Positions 1 to 8,029 of a stretch of DNA of 43,408 nt are shown here, one piece after another. Each line of letters starts with the position of its first letter. The stretch's first letter is position 1. Source of the DNA: a virus; IMG/VR virus record IMGVR_UViG_3300046522_000350, positions 1 to 43,408 of that record. One strand, written 5' to 3'. The position numbers were made by a program, and so were the translations under genes. The notes under the pieces are model-generated. The model ran no database searches. It was given only the letters and a program-made list of their open reading frames with translations, and was not told the DNA's origin.

Positions 1-56
1 GGAAGAGCTACCGGGTGAAATCCGGTGCGTCGGGGGTTCGAATCCCTCCGTTCCCA
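1..56 (+). tRNA. tRNA-Phe(GAA), 3' part only
   Basis: This is the 3' portion of the tRNA-Phe that is complete at 43265-43337, cut by the window start. The anticodon arm (ACCGG-GTGAAAT-CCGGT, anticodon GAA), the T arm with TTCGAAT and the acceptor strand CGTTCCC are all present; the 5' acceptor strand and most of the D arm lie before the window in the circular genome. Confidence 0.9.
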
Positions 57-127
57 CAGTGGGGTAGCTCCCCTGTTCCTGAAACTCCCCCTGATCAGGG
101 GATGGAGGGAACGCGCGCTTCGTCTAG
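1..127. repeat. Terminal direct repeat, left copy
   Basis: These 127 bases are identical to 43282-43408. The repeat cuts through tRNA-Phe and the first bases of tRNA-Glu, and contains two small hairpins (GGGG-TAGCT-CCCC at 61-73 and the perfect palindrome CCCCTGATCAGGGG at 88-101). An exact overlap of 127 bases is typical of a circular graph path cut open by an assembler, so I read it as evidence of a circular or circularly permuted assembly of about 43,281 bp, not as a biological terminal repeat. Confidence 0.9.
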
Positions 128-188
128 TGGTCTAGGACTCCTCCCTTTCCGGGAGGCGACGCGGGTTCGAATCCCGCAGTGCGCCCCA
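113..188 (+). tRNA. tRNA-Glu(UUC)
   Basis: Acceptor strands GCGCGCT (113-119) and AGTGCGC (178-184) pair with one G-U. The anticodon stem CCTCC/GGAGG encloses the loop CTTTCCG, giving anticodon TTC, and the T loop TTCGAAT closes on a CGGG/CCCG stem. Bases 186-188 read CCA, so the 3' end appears encoded. It reads GAA codons. It lies just downstream of tRNA-Phe across the circle junction and ahead of the late genes, so both may be on the late transcript. Confidence 0.9.
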
Positions 189-222
189 ATGCGTTTACAC
201 GTCTTTCCGAACGGGGTTCGTC

Positions 223-489
223 ATGACTCAGGTCACTACTTCTGATCGCGCTTATCGGTACACGTTCGCCGAGGACGTTCCGAACGAGACCTTCACTCTT
301 TCCGAGAGCGTCGAGCGAACGCCCGAGCTTGATCAGCTCGCTACGGATTACCTGAACGCGAAGCTGGCTCTTTATGCCGCTGTCAATCCTGGCCGGGTCT
401 TCCCGGATCGAACCCTTTACTTCTCGGGCACCACCACGGTTTCCGAGGTCACCTCGGAGAGTGCTCGACTCTTCCCCACTGAGATTTAG
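223..489 (+). CDS. Hypothetical protein, 88 aa
   Basis: I do not recognise this protein. It is acidic and soluble-looking, with no membrane segment and no cysteine. It follows tRNA-Glu by 34 bases and one GTTTACACG site (193-201), and lies 14 bases ahead of the first HNH-type gene, so it probably belongs to the late packaging operon. A purine- and G-rich stretch (ACGGGG) about 10 bases before the ATG is a weak ribosome site. It is called a gene because it fills the space between the tRNA and the HNH genes in the same direction; function is unknown. Confidence 0.6.
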   Translation: MTQVTTSDRAYRYTFAEDVPNETFTLSESVERTPELDQLATDYLNAKLALYAAVNPGRVFPDRTLYFSGTTTVSEVTSESARLFPTEI

Positions 490-503
490 CAGGAGTCACA
501 CCC

Positions 504-791
504 ATGCCCACCATTTCCGGCGACGAAGATTGCGCGGTTCACAAGAACCACATGCCGAAGCCTTACGGCACGGACCTTCACCACGTATGGCCGAAGGGCA
601 TGGGCGGGCCGGACGTGGCAGAGAACAAGGTTCCTGTTTGCGCGACCGGTCACCAGAACATTCACCGGCTTCTCTCGAAGCTGGTCGAGGGCCAGGGCGT
701 CATTCCCTGGGAGGTCGAGCGGACGTTTCACCCTGGGGAACGGAAGTACGCCAGGCTTGGCTTTGAGCGGTTCTCTAGGGGGTCTCTGTGA
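504..791 (+). CDS. HNH-type endonuclease-like protein
   Basis: 95 aa. The central segment carries the spacing of an HNH nuclease: LHH (around residues 25-27), then GG-x-D-x-x-x-N-K-V-x-V-C, then GH-x-x-IH. The paired histidines and the asparagine match the beta-beta-alpha-metal fold, although no CxxC zinc pairs are visible, so this is a divergent member. It overlaps the next HNH gene by four bases (GTGA) and the pair precedes TerL. HNH proteins beside terminases take part in cutting DNA for packaging in some cos phages, which is a plausible role here; free-standing homing nuclease is the alternative. Confidence 0.65.
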   Translation: MPTISGDEDCAVHKNHMPKPYGTDLHHVWPKGMGGPDVAENKVPVCATGHQNIHRLLSKLVEGQGVIPWEVERTFHPGERKYARLGFERFSRGSL

Positions 792-1105
792 CCCCGAAGA
801 AGCGCCGTGGGCGACGGTCGGCGAACTGGCTTTCACGGCGCGAGTACGCCATTAAGAGACGCTGCGAAGAGTGGGGCGTCCCGTACTCGAAGGTGAGTCG
901 AGCGAAGGTCTTCAACCGTGACGGTTGGGTGTGTCAGCTCTGCGGCGAACCTATCGACCGGGTCATTCGGTTTCCGAAGCCGCTCAGCAAGTCTCTTGAC
1001 CACATAGTTCCCCTGTCGCACGGCCCCGGCACTCCGGGGCATGTCGAGAGCAATTGCCAGGCCGCACACTTGGGCTGCAATTCCTCGAAGGGTAATCGCG
1101 TGTGA
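788..1105 (+). CDS. HNH endonuclease
   Basis: 105 aa, GTG start overlapping the previous stop as GTGA. The basic N terminus (KKRRGRR) is followed by a classical HNH domain: CxxC (CQLC, about residue 53), the metal-binding DHIVPLS (about 77-83), an asparagine in the ESNCQAAH segment, and a second cysteine with CNSSKGN near the end. It is a zinc-stabilised, metal-dependent DNA endonuclease fold. Position directly before TerL suggests a role in genome cleavage during packaging, as shown for HNH proteins next to terminases in HK97-like phages. The second HNH-like gene immediately upstream makes this an HNH pair. Confidence 0.85.
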   Translation: MTPKKRRGRRSANWLSRREYAIKRRCEEWGVPYSKVSRAKVFNRDGWVCQLCGEPIDRVIRFPKPLSKSLDHIVPLSHGPGTPGHVESNCQAAHLGCNSSKGNRV

Positions 1106-1166
1106 GTGATCCCAATCGGTAACCGGTCTATCTGCGATGTAAGAACCGGGAAACGAGGGGGCGAGC

Positions 1167-2912
1167 GTGAGCGAAATAGTCCGCTCCCCCTTCGGTCCGA
1201 TTGACCCGCGAGAAGGCTTCTTCTACTACGACGAGAAGAAGGCCACTCACGCAATCAACTTCATAGAAAAGCTGGTCGTCCACACTAAGGGCCGCCACGC
1301 TGGCGCTCCATTCATCCTTGACGAGTGGCAGAAGAACGAGATCGTTCGGCCACTCTTCGGAACGATGATGTTTGACGACCAGTACGAAGAGTACGTTCGT
1401 CAGTACCGTATTGCGTGGCTTGAGATGGCGCGCAAGAACGGGAAGAGTGAGCTTCTGTCAGCGTTCGCGCTTCTGGGCCTGGTGGGCGACTTCGAGGAAT
1501 CCGCCGAAGTCTATTCGGTGGCCGTCGACCGCGACCAGGCCGGTTTGGTCTACAACACCGCTAAGCGGATGGTCGAGCTAAACCCGATCCTGAACAACCG
1601 CCTAGAGATCATCGACTCTAAGAAGCGGATCATTGACCGGAAGACGAACAGCTTCTATCAGGTCTTGCCCGGTGACGCTGCGGGTGCCCTCGGCACTAAC
1701 CCGTCAATGGTTCTCTTCGATGAGGTCCTGACACAGAAGGACCGGCATCTCTGGGATTCCATGCGACAGGGCTTCGGTACCCGTCGACAGCCAATCATGA
1801 TTGCGGCCACGACAGCCGCATATCGAACCGCGGCCTTCGCTCTCGAAGAGCACGAACACTCGCTTCGTGTTCGCGAGGATCAGAACCTAGATCCCGCGCG
1901 ATTCGTGTTCGCGCGTAACGTGCCCGATGACTGGGACTGGAAAGACGAAGGCAAACCGCCCTCGGTCGAGCATCCGAAGGGAACGGGCTGGTATCTCGCG
2001 AATCCCGCCCTCGGTTCCTTCCTGAACATCAACAACCTTCGGGCCGAAGCGATGGAAGCGGCCGAGAAGCCTACGGCTCAGAACAGCTTCCGAGTGTTCC
2101 GGCTGAATCAGTGGGTGTCTCAGGCGAACCGGTGGCTCGACATGCACCTATGGGACGAGAACGGTACGCCGAAGGTCGACCGCGACCGGCTGAAGGGCCG
2201 TCCGTGCTTTGCCGGTATCGACCTGGCCGCTACGGGCGACTTCAACGCGTGGCTTCTCCTGTTCCCCGGTACGCCTACCGACCCGGACGCCGAAGGCTGG
2301 ACCGTGCTTCCCCATTTCTGGGTGCCACGGCCGGCAATTGAGAAGCGGTCGAACATGAAGAGCCACTTCGAGGTATGGGAGCGTGAAGGCTTCCTTACCG
2401 TGACCGAGGGGCCTACGACCGACTTCAAGGCAATCTTCCGACACATCGCGAAGGACGCCGAAGACTTCCGTATCCGCTTCTTCGGATACGACCCGTGGAA
2501 CGCGACTCAGCTTGTGAACGAGCTTGAGGAACACGGCCTTACGGCCGTGAAGGTGCCGCAGAGTGCCGCTCGACTCAATGACCCCTGTAAGGCCATTGAG
2601 AGCGCGCTAGCGGCCCGTGGACTGCACCACGGGGGGCACCCGGTGCTTCGTTGGATGGCTGACAATGTCGAGCTAGACGTGACCGGAGACGGTTTGGTGA
2701 AGCCGAGTAAGGCGAAGTCTGGCGAGAAGATCGACGGCATAGCCGCTCTCGCTAACGCCTTCTTCCTCACGGCTCTTCCCTCGGATGAAGAAGCGCATGT
2801 GACCTTCTTCAACTTCAACGAAGAGTATTCGGACGCCGAACTAGAGGCTCTTCTTACTCCTGCCACCAGGCAGGAGGAACGGGAAGCGTACTTCTTCCCC
2901 GACGACGATTAG
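1167..2912 (+). CDS. terL: Terminase large subunit
   Basis: 581 aa, GTG start. This is the packaging motor: an N-terminal ATPase and a C-terminal RNase H-like nuclease. Visible motifs are a Walker A-type ARKNGKSE (88-95), Walker B MVLFDE (181-186), and the nuclease aspartates in AGIDLAATGDF (D352 and D358). Length and motif order fit the phage terminase (Terminase_1) family. TerS is not adjacent on the linear map: it lies at 42711-43172, about 1.3 kb upstream across the circle junction, with the two tRNAs, a small gene and the HNH pair between them. Confidence 0.95.
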   Translation: MSEIVRSPFGPIDPREGFFYYDEKKATHAINFIEKLVVHTKGRHAGAPFILDEWQKNEIVRPLFGTMMFDDQYEEYVRQYRIAWLEMARKNGKSELLSAFALLGLVGDFEESAEVYSVAVDRDQAGLVYNTAKRMVELNPILNNRLEIIDSKKRIIDRKTNSFYQVLPGDAAGALGTNPSMVLFDEVLTQKDRHLWDSMRQGFGTRRQPIMIAATTAAYRTAAFALEEHEHSLRVREDQNLDPARFVFARNVPDDWDWKDEGKPPSVEHPKGTGWYLANPALGSFLNINNLRAEAMEAAEKPTAQNSFRVFRLNQWVSQANRWLDMHLWDENGTPKVDRDRLKGRPCFAGIDLAATGDFNAWLLLFPGTPTDPDAEGWTVLPHFWVPRPAIEKRSNMKSHFEVWEREGFLTVTEGPTTDFKAIFRHIAKDAEDFRIRFFGYDPWNATQLVNELEEHGLTAVKVPQSAARLNDPCKAIESALAARGLHHGGHPVLRWMADNVELDVTGDGLVKPSKAKSGEKIDGIAALANAFFLTALPSDEEAHVTFFNFNEEYSDAELEALLTPATRQEEREAYFFPDDD

Positions 2913-2919
2913 GAGATTC

Positions 2920-3108
2920 ATGGACCGGCCCAACCTGGGCCGCTCCCTCCGTTCCGTCGCGTCTTCCTTTGTCCCGAACGTCTTTCAGGTCGGCTCTCTC
3001 ACCTTTGGTGCGATGGCCGCCTATGACGTTGCGCGCCCTCTTGGGCACTTCGCGGTGGCCGTGTGCCTCGGGCTTATCGGGTACGCCACGGACGGGGGTA
3101 AGCGGTGA
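2920..3108 (+). CDS. Small membrane protein between TerL and portal
   Basis: 62 aa with a perfect AGGAG ribosome site five bases before the ATG. It has one or two hydrophobic segments (about residues 22-35 and 42-56: SLTFGAMAAY, FAVAVCLGLIGY). The stop overlaps the portal GTG as GTGA, so translation is probably coupled. I do not know a function. Small membrane proteins at this position occur in other actinophages as I recall, which is weak support for a conserved role. Confidence 0.75.
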   Translation: MDRPNLGRSLRSVASSFVPNVFQVGSLTFGAMAAYDVARPLGHFAVAVCLGLIGYATDGGKR

Positions 3109-4439
3109 GCCTGTTTACACGCATCGGAGAGATACGCGCATCCCTCGGCGGTCTCGCTTCCGATTGGGAACGGGACGTTGAAACGCTCGGCATTCGCACG
3201 GCTTCAGGCCGCAAGGTGAATCGCCGGAACAGTCTTCAGATGGTCGCGGTATACGCCTGTCAGTCCCTCATTGGCGATGCTGTCGCATCGCTTCCGGTGG
3301 ACCACTACACGACGATTACCGGGCGGAAGGAAGCCATTGCTCGGTCACCTCGTTGGGTGACTCAGCCGAACCCGTATCAGACCTCTTACGACTTCTGGTT
3401 TCGGGTTGTCATCAGCCTTCTGTCTGACGGTAACGCGTTCATCTACACCATGCGGAATGACCGGGGCGAGGTTCAGGCCCTTTACTGCCTGCACCCCTCT
3501 TACGTCTCGATTCTCGACGGCCCCCTAGGGGAAAACCGGTACGAGGTTACCGACGACCAGGGCAACATTCAGGGGCAGTACAACCGCTCTGAGATTCTGC
3601 ACATTGCGGCCTTCACGGTCCCCGGTAACAGCCGTGGCCTTTCCCCTCTGGACATGGCCCGAGAAGCTATCGGTCTCGGTCTCACGGCCGAGGAATTCGG
3701 GTCACGGTTCTTTGAGCAGGGAACCACGATGGCGGGTGTCATCGAGCATCCGGGGGCACCCCGACCGGATGAGGCGAAGCTACTTCGCGACATGTTCCGG
3801 AAGACTCACGCGGGTGTCAAGAATTCCCATTCGGTCGGTGTGCTGACCGGTGGGGCTCAATTCAAGCCGATCACGCTTTCCCCGGAACAGGCTCAGTTCT
3901 TGGAGACTCGGCGCTTCCAGAAGGCCGAGATTGCGCTTCTCTACCGCGTGCCCGCGTATCTGGTCGACTCCTCGGTTTCTTCTACCTGGGGAACCGGTAT
4001 CGAGGAACAGAACAAGTTCTTCGTAGACCAAACGCTAATGCCGTGGATTGTTCGTATCGAACAGGCCGTGTCGACCTTCCTTCTTCCCGGTCAGCAGTAC
4101 ATCAGGTTTAACGTCGATGCTCGACTTCGAGCTAAGACGAAGGACCGTTACGAGTCGTATCAGACGGCGCTCTCTAACGGCTTCCTGAACGCTGACGAGA
4201 TTCGGGCTATGGAAGACCTCGGCCCGCTCCCGAAGAAGCTCGGACAGCGGTATTACAGGCCGCTGAACCTGGGTGTAGTCGGCGAAGAGGATAAGGCCGC
4301 GAAGGAAGAGAATCCTTCGGCCGGCACAGCTCCCCCGACGCCTCCCGTGCCCCCCGCTGATCCGAATGCGGACCCGAATGCACAGCAGGACCCGAACGTT
4401 ACGGATCAGAAGGACAACGGCAATGCAAATGGAGCGTAG
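3105..4439 (+). CDS. Portal protein (HK97 family)
   Basis: 444 aa, GTG start coupled to the previous gene. The portal forms the dodecameric ring at the capsid vertex through which TerL pumps DNA. The region around YACQSLIGDAVASLPVDHY (about 49-67) and later segments such as EILHIAAF and EEFGSRFFEQG are typical of HK97-type portals, as are the length and the position between TerL and the prohead protease. The last 50 residues are low-complexity (P, D, N, Q rich) and may be disordered. A GTTTACACG site lies in codons 3-6. Confidence 0.93.
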   Translation: MSLFTRIGEIRASLGGLASDWERDVETLGIRTASGRKVNRRNSLQMVAVYACQSLIGDAVASLPVDHYTTITGRKEAIARSPRWVTQPNPYQTSYDFWFRVVISLLSDGNAFIYTMRNDRGEVQALYCLHPSYVSILDGPLGENRYEVTDDQGNIQGQYNRSEILHIAAFTVPGNSRGLSPLDMAREAIGLGLTAEEFGSRFFEQGTTMAGVIEHPGAPRPDEAKLLRDMFRKTHAGVKNSHSVGVLTGGAQFKPITLSPEQAQFLETRRFQKAEIALLYRVPAYLVDSSVSSTWGTGIEEQNKFFVDQTLMPWIVRIEQAVSTFLLPGQQYIRFNVDARLRAKTKDRYESYQTALSNGFLNADEIRAMEDLGPLPKKLGQRYYRPLNLGVVGEEDKAAKEENPSAGTAPPTPPVPPADPNADPNAQQDPNVTDQKDNGNANGA

Positions 4440-5103
4440 GGCGGTCCCTACTGAGTTCGAGGTTCGTTCCGAGGGCGGGAAGTTCAACTTCTACGGCTAC
4501 GCGCTGAAGTGGGACGCGCGCTCTCAGAACCTCGGCGGTTTCCGGGAACGTGTCGCACAGGGTGCGACCTCGGAGGCTATCGAGCTAGACGACATTCGGG
4601 CTCTTTACAACCATGACCCGAATATGGTTCTCGGCCGGAACCGAAGCAACACGCTTCGGCTTGCCGAGGATTCGACCGGTCTTCATTACGAAGTCGACAT
4701 GCCTGACACCACTTACGCGCGAGACCTGGCCGTGTCCATGGAACGTGGGGACGTGACTCAGTCGAGCTTCGGCTTCAAGGTGCGGTCCGATGGCGATACG
4801 TGGGCCGAGGACGACGACGGTTTTCCGCTTCGGACTCTGACCCGGATCAGCCTCTTTGATGTTTCGCCGGTTACCTACCCGGCTTATGCCGACTCCACTT
4901 CTGGTGTTGGTTCTCGCGCTCTGGCTTCTCTGGCCGAACAGCGCGGTATTTCGGTAGCGCGGCTGGATTCGCCCGAGGCGATCCGGGCCGCTATCCGAGG
5001 GGAAGACGCTCCGGCGCTAGATGAAGCGCGGACTCATTCTCTCGATCTGCGCGTGAGAGATCACGAATTCGTGACTCTGTCTCTTCGCGCGAAGCGGCTC
5101 TAG
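4423..5103 (+). CDS. Prohead maturation protease (HK97 family)
   Basis: 226 aa, starting at ATG 4423, which overlaps the portal end by 17 bases. It is a serine protease that processes the scaffold or capsid N terminus during head maturation. The FNFYGYALKWD start, the histidine in LYNHDPNMVLGR and the serine in TQSSFGFKV match the catalytic His and Ser regions of this family, followed by RTLTRISLFDVSPVTYPAY. It sits between portal and capsid as expected. No separate scaffold gene is visible; the first 100 or so residues of the capsid protein, rich in E, R and A, probably serve as the scaffolding delta domain. Confidence 0.93.
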   Translation: MQMERRAVPTEFEVRSEGGKFNFYGYALKWDARSQNLGGFRERVAQGATSEAIELDDIRALYNHDPNMVLGRNRSNTLRLAEDSTGLHYEVDMPDTTYARDLAVSMERGDVTQSSFGFKVRSDGDTWAEDDDGFPLRTLTRISLFDVSPVTYPAYADSTSGVGSRALASLAEQRGISVARLDSPEAIRAAIRGEDAPALDEARTHSLDLRVRDHEFVTLSLRAKRL

Positions 5104-5122
5104 GTCGCCTTTTTTTGGCCCC

Positions 5123-5139
5123 GAAACTAGTATTGGGAA
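5123..5139 (+). promoter_or_regulatory. CTAGTATT box before the capsid gene
   Basis: GAAACTAGTATTGGGAA lies just before the capsid start and provides its GGGA ribosome site. It is a member of the dispersed box family found throughout the genome and reads in the direction of transcription. I infer a repressor-binding stoperator-like site or other regulator site. A run of seven T precedes it at 5110-5116. Confidence 0.65.
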
Positions 5140-5144
5140 TGACT

Positions 5145-6329
5145 ATGGATTTCGCTGCGATGGCGAATGCTGCGCTCGAAGAGCGCATGAAGCTGGTTAC
5201 CGAGCTTCGTTCTGTCGAGGGTGACTCGAACCTGTCCGACGCTGAGAAGCGTGAGCGGGTCGAGCGAATCGACGCCGACCTGATCCGGCTTGAGGCCGAG
5301 GCGCGCGACGCTATCGAGCGTGGCGAGCGTGAGGCCGAGGTTCGCACCCTGGCCGCGCGTGCTGGTGGCCTGGTCGTGCCTGGCACCCCGGAGGCTCGCG
5401 GCGGTGAGCGTGACGAGGCTTCCGAGCTTCGCGCCCTGGCGCGCGGTGAGGTTGCGGGTGTCGACTTCGACCTTCGAACCGCGACTTCGGGCACGGCCGC
5501 GAATGCGGGTAACACCTACGCGAACACCTTTGTGGCTCAGGTCATCGAGGCTATGCGCGTCCGGTCTGACTTCTTCTCGAAGGCCCGAGTTCTTACTACG
5601 GGTTCCGGCGAAACGATGGAGTGGCCCGTCAAGAACGGCCGCCCGACCGCTGCGCAGGTTTCCGAGAACACGGCGTATGGCAAGAGTGACGAGAGCTGGT
5701 CGAAGACCAGCGTTGGCGCTTATAAGTACGGCGTGATTGTCGAGGCTACTAACGAGATCATTGATGACTCTCAGCTCGACATTCTCGGGATTCTCGCTCA
5801 GGACGCGGGCGAGGCTGTCGCCGATAAGGTAATGGCCGATCTTCTGGTCGGTAACGGCACCGGTAAGCCGTGGGGCTGGATCACTCGGTCTACGGGTGCG
5901 GTTAACGCCGCGAACCTGGCCGGTGTCAGCACTGACAACCTGATCGACCTTCAGCACTCGATTCTTCGGCCGTACCGAAAGAACGCGGTCTTCATGACCT
6001 CGGACTCTGCGGTTCAGAACCTGCGCAAGCTGAAGGACTCGACGGGTAACTACATCTGGCAGCCTTCGCTTCAGGCCGGGGCCCCGGACACCATTCTCGG
6101 CACGCCGATTCTGACGGACCCGAACATTGTCACTTCCGGTGCCGGTGCGAAGGTTCTCGTCTACGGCGACCCGAGTAAGTACCTGATTCGACAGGTGAAG
6201 AACCTTCGGGTTGTTCGCTCTGACGAGTACGGCTATGACCGTGACGTGGTCGCCTTCAAGGTGACGTGGCGCGGTTCGGGCGACCTGTTCGACCTGGCTT
6301 CCGTCAAGGCTCTGACCGTTACCGCGTAA
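5145..6329 (+). CDS. Major capsid protein (HK97 fold)
   Basis: 394 aa from ATG 5145, which has GGGA six bases upstream; an ATG at 5139 is possible but lies inside that site. Residues 1-115 are charged and helical (delta/scaffold domain, likely removed by the protease). The capsid domain starts near TSGTAANAGNTYAN, with N-arm, E-loop (EWPVKNGRPTAAQVSEN) and the A-domain. Segments such as GKPWGWI and VFMTSDSAVQNLRKLKD are characteristic of HK97-type capsid proteins. Placement directly after the protease confirms it. The CTAGTATT box overlaps the translation start region. Confidence 0.95.
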   Translation: MDFAAMANAALEERMKLVTELRSVEGDSNLSDAEKRERVERIDADLIRLEAEARDAIERGEREAEVRTLAARAGGLVVPGTPEARGGERDEASELRALARGEVAGVDFDLRTATSGTAANAGNTYANTFVAQVIEAMRVRSDFFSKARVLTTGSGETMEWPVKNGRPTAAQVSENTAYGKSDESWSKTSVGAYKYGVIVEATNEIIDDSQLDILGILAQDAGEAVADKVMADLLVGNGTGKPWGWITRSTGAVNAANLAGVSTDNLIDLQHSILRPYRKNAVFMTSDSAVQNLRKLKDSTGNYIWQPSLQAGAPDTILGTPILTDPNIVTSGAGAKVLVYGDPSKYLIRQVKNLRVVRSDEYGYDRDVVAFKVTWRGSGDLFDLASVKALTVTA

Positions 6330-6342
6330 TGGTCTATCGGCT

Positions 6343-6360
6343 CGGCCCCTTCGGGGGCCG
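6343..6360 (+). terminator. Hairpin after the capsid gene
   Basis: CGGCCCC-TTC(G)-GGGGCCG forms a strong hairpin 14 bases after the capsid stop. There is no U run, so it may only attenuate transcription or protect the capsid mRNA 3' end, giving more capsid than connector proteins. Confidence 0.5.
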
Positions 6361-6387
6361 GGCCGGTCCTGTCTTGAAGGGGCATTC

Positions 6388-6606
6388 ATGAAGGTTCGAA
6401 TTCTTGAGAGTGGGACCGGTCTTCTCGATGGAGTGCCGTTCCCGAGTGTTGGCGATGTGGTCGAGCTTCCTTCGGGACTGGCCGTGTCGCTTCTGAACGA
6501 CAAGCGCGCTGAGATCGTGGCCGGCAAAGCCGCTGAATCGCGCGAGACGGCCGTTTCTGCGGCCCCTGAGAAGCGCGGCCCCGGTAGGCCGCGGAAGTCC
6601 GCGTAA
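6388..6606 (+). CDS. Small head protein with AT-hook-like tail
   Basis: 72 aa with a GAAGGGG ribosome site. The N-terminal part (about 1-45) looks like a small beta domain; the C terminus ends KRGPGRPRKSA, and RGPGRPRK is an AT-hook-like minor-groove DNA-binding motif. Proteins with this layout directly after the capsid gene are frequent in actinophages, so a head-assembly or DNA-contacting role is plausible. I infer no specific function. Confidence 0.7.
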   Translation: MKVRILESGTGLLDGVPFPSVGDVVELPSGLAVSLLNDKRAEIVAGKAAESRETAVSAAPEKRGPGRPRKSA

Positions 6607-6615
6607 GGGGGCGTT

Positions 6616-7449
6616 GTGCGGTTTCTGAGCGGTAGGGCCGTGACTCTGCGGCACACCTTCCTAGACGACGAGACGCCTATGGTCGTCCCTGCCGTGACCG
6701 TGACCGTACGGGACGCATCCGGCGCGACCGTTTACACGGGCGACGCGACCAGCTCGGGTGACGAGTGGTCGGCCACCTTCCCCGCCGTACCCGAGGGCGT
6801 TTACACGGCCTCTTGGGTGGCCGGCACTTCGGCCACGGACCGCGAGACCTTCGAGGTAGTCGGGGGCTTCCTGTTCACCCTGCCTGAAGCGCGCGGTTCC
6901 GACATGGATCTAGCGGACGCTACGCGGTTCCCTACGGCCGAACTGAAGCACTACCGCGAGGTAGTTGAAGACGAGTTCGAGACGATCACGGCCCGCTCGT
7001 TCGTGCCGCGTACGGCACGCGTCGAGGTCGAGGCGGACGACAGCTCGACTCTGTTCCTGGGGTACTTCGATGTGTCCGCCCTGAAGGCCGTTGAAGGCCC
7101 CTCTGGGGCTGTCGACCTGGCCGGGTGGACCGTGGACCCCTCGGGCTTCCTGCGGGCTCCCTACGTCCTGGTGGACGGCGACCGATACACGGTCACCTTC
7201 ACGTACGGCTTCGGCCAGGTGCCCGAGGACGTGAAGCGCGCGGGCTTGCTGCGGCTTCGCTCCCTGCTTACTGCGGAACGGTCCGGCATCCCGGACCGCG
7301 CTACGGCCTTCGTTGCTGCCGAGGGCGGGAACTTCACTCTGGCCACGGCCGGACGGAACGGTTACGAGACAGGGATTCCCGAAGTCGACGCGACCCTTAC
7401 CCGGTACAAGTACCGGATTCTTCATGACGTGTTGGGGGTCTCGCGGTGA
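6616..7449 (+). CDS. Head-tail connector with Ig-like N-terminal domain
   Basis: 277 aa, GTG start with an AAGGGGG site. Residues 1-90 form a beta-rich Ig-like domain (VTVTVRDASGATVYTG, EGVYTASW). From about residue 95 (DLADATRFPTAELKHYREVVEDEFE) it resembles phage head-tail adaptor (gp6-like) proteins that bind below the portal. Two GTTTACACG sites (6730 and 6799) lie inside the Ig-like part and encode Val-Tyr-Thr in both. The fusion of a surface-type domain to a connector is unusual but seen in Streptomyces phages as I recall. Confidence 0.7.
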   Translation: MRFLSGRAVTLRHTFLDDETPMVVPAVTVTVRDASGATVYTGDATSSGDEWSATFPAVPEGVYTASWVAGTSATDRETFEVVGGFLFTLPEARGSDMDLADATRFPTAELKHYREVVEDEFETITARSFVPRTARVEVEADDSSTLFLGYFDVSALKAVEGPSGAVDLAGWTVDPSGFLRAPYVLVDGDRYTVTFTYGFGQVPEDVKRAGLLRLRSLLTAERSGIPDRATAFVAAEGGNFTLATAGRNGYETGIPEVDATLTRYKYRILHDVLGVSR

Positions 7450-7868
7450 GTACGAACGCATTCGCCGCTAAGGCCGCCCTACGGGACATGATCAAGGCCC
7501 TTCCCTCGCTTGCTGGTTATCAAGTCACTTGGGGCTATCCGACCAGGAACCCCGAACGCCGATGGGTGTTCGTGGGTGAAGTTCTCTGGCCGGATTCGCA
7601 ATGGGTGACCAATCGAAGCCGTGAAGAGGTCTTCGAGGTGAGCGTCATTGTGAACTGTCAGCTCTCCGGAGCGACCTCGGAAGAGGTCGAGGGGGAGCTT
7701 CAGCGCATGGCCGCAGGCATTGAGGACGGCCTGAAGGCCGCTCCCAATCTCGGTATTCCCTCCGTCGTCGTGACGGATTTCGTTCCTAAGAAGCTCTCTA
7801 GCTTCCCCTCGGATCAAGTCTATGAAGGACAGTTCGAGGCCATTGTTCGTGTGAAGGCGAGGCTATGA
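7446..7868 (+). CDS. Probable neck or tail-completion protein
   Basis: 140 aa, GTG start overlapping the previous stop as GTGA. It has an alpha-beta layout with an N-terminal helix (AAKAALRDMIKALPSL), a strand-rich middle (FEVSVIVNCQLS) and a C-terminal strand ending EAIVRVKARL. Size, position between the connector and the major tail protein, and the pattern of a ferredoxin-like sandwich fit a tail terminator or neck protein. The assignment rests mainly on gene order. Confidence 0.6.
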   Translation: MSTNAFAAKAALRDMIKALPSLAGYQVTWGYPTRNPERRWVFVGEVLWPDSQWVTNRSREEVFEVSVIVNCQLSGATSEEVEGELQRMAAGIEDGLKAAPNLGIPSVVVTDFVPKKLSSFPSDQVYEGQFEAIVRVKARL

Positions 7869-8029
7869 AGACCGTTGCTTATAACGGGCCTTATTCGGCG
7901 GTAGAGGTTCCCTCGCTGGGTCTTACCGCCGAGAAGGGCGACCCTATCGAGGTCGCCGACGATATCGCCCAGGCGCTTCTTCGCCAGGGGTGGCAGGAGA
8001 TCAAGGCGAAGAAGGAGACGGCTAAGTAA
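7865..8029 (+). CDS. Small protein, 54 aa, in the neck operon
   Basis: An uninterrupted frame from ATG 7865 (overlapping the previous stop as ATGA) to TAA 8027-8029 (overlapping the next start as TAATG). The protein begins MKTVAYNGPYSAVEVPSL and ends in a charged helix, ALLRQGWQEIKAKKETAK. Its first half resembles the small beta proteins that follow capsid genes in actinophages. Double stop/start overlap strongly supports it as a translated gene in the head-tail operon; function unknown. Confidence 0.8.
   Translation: MKTVAYNGPYSAVEVPSLGLTAEKGDPIEVADDIAQALLRQGWQEIKAKKETAK

Noticed and set aside
5127-6656. A 509-codon open frame on the minus strand across the capsid gene
   Set aside because: It lies antisense to the capsid gene and stays open because of the GC-rich third positions there. 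The sequence has no recognisable domain, no ribosome site and its direction opposes the late operon.
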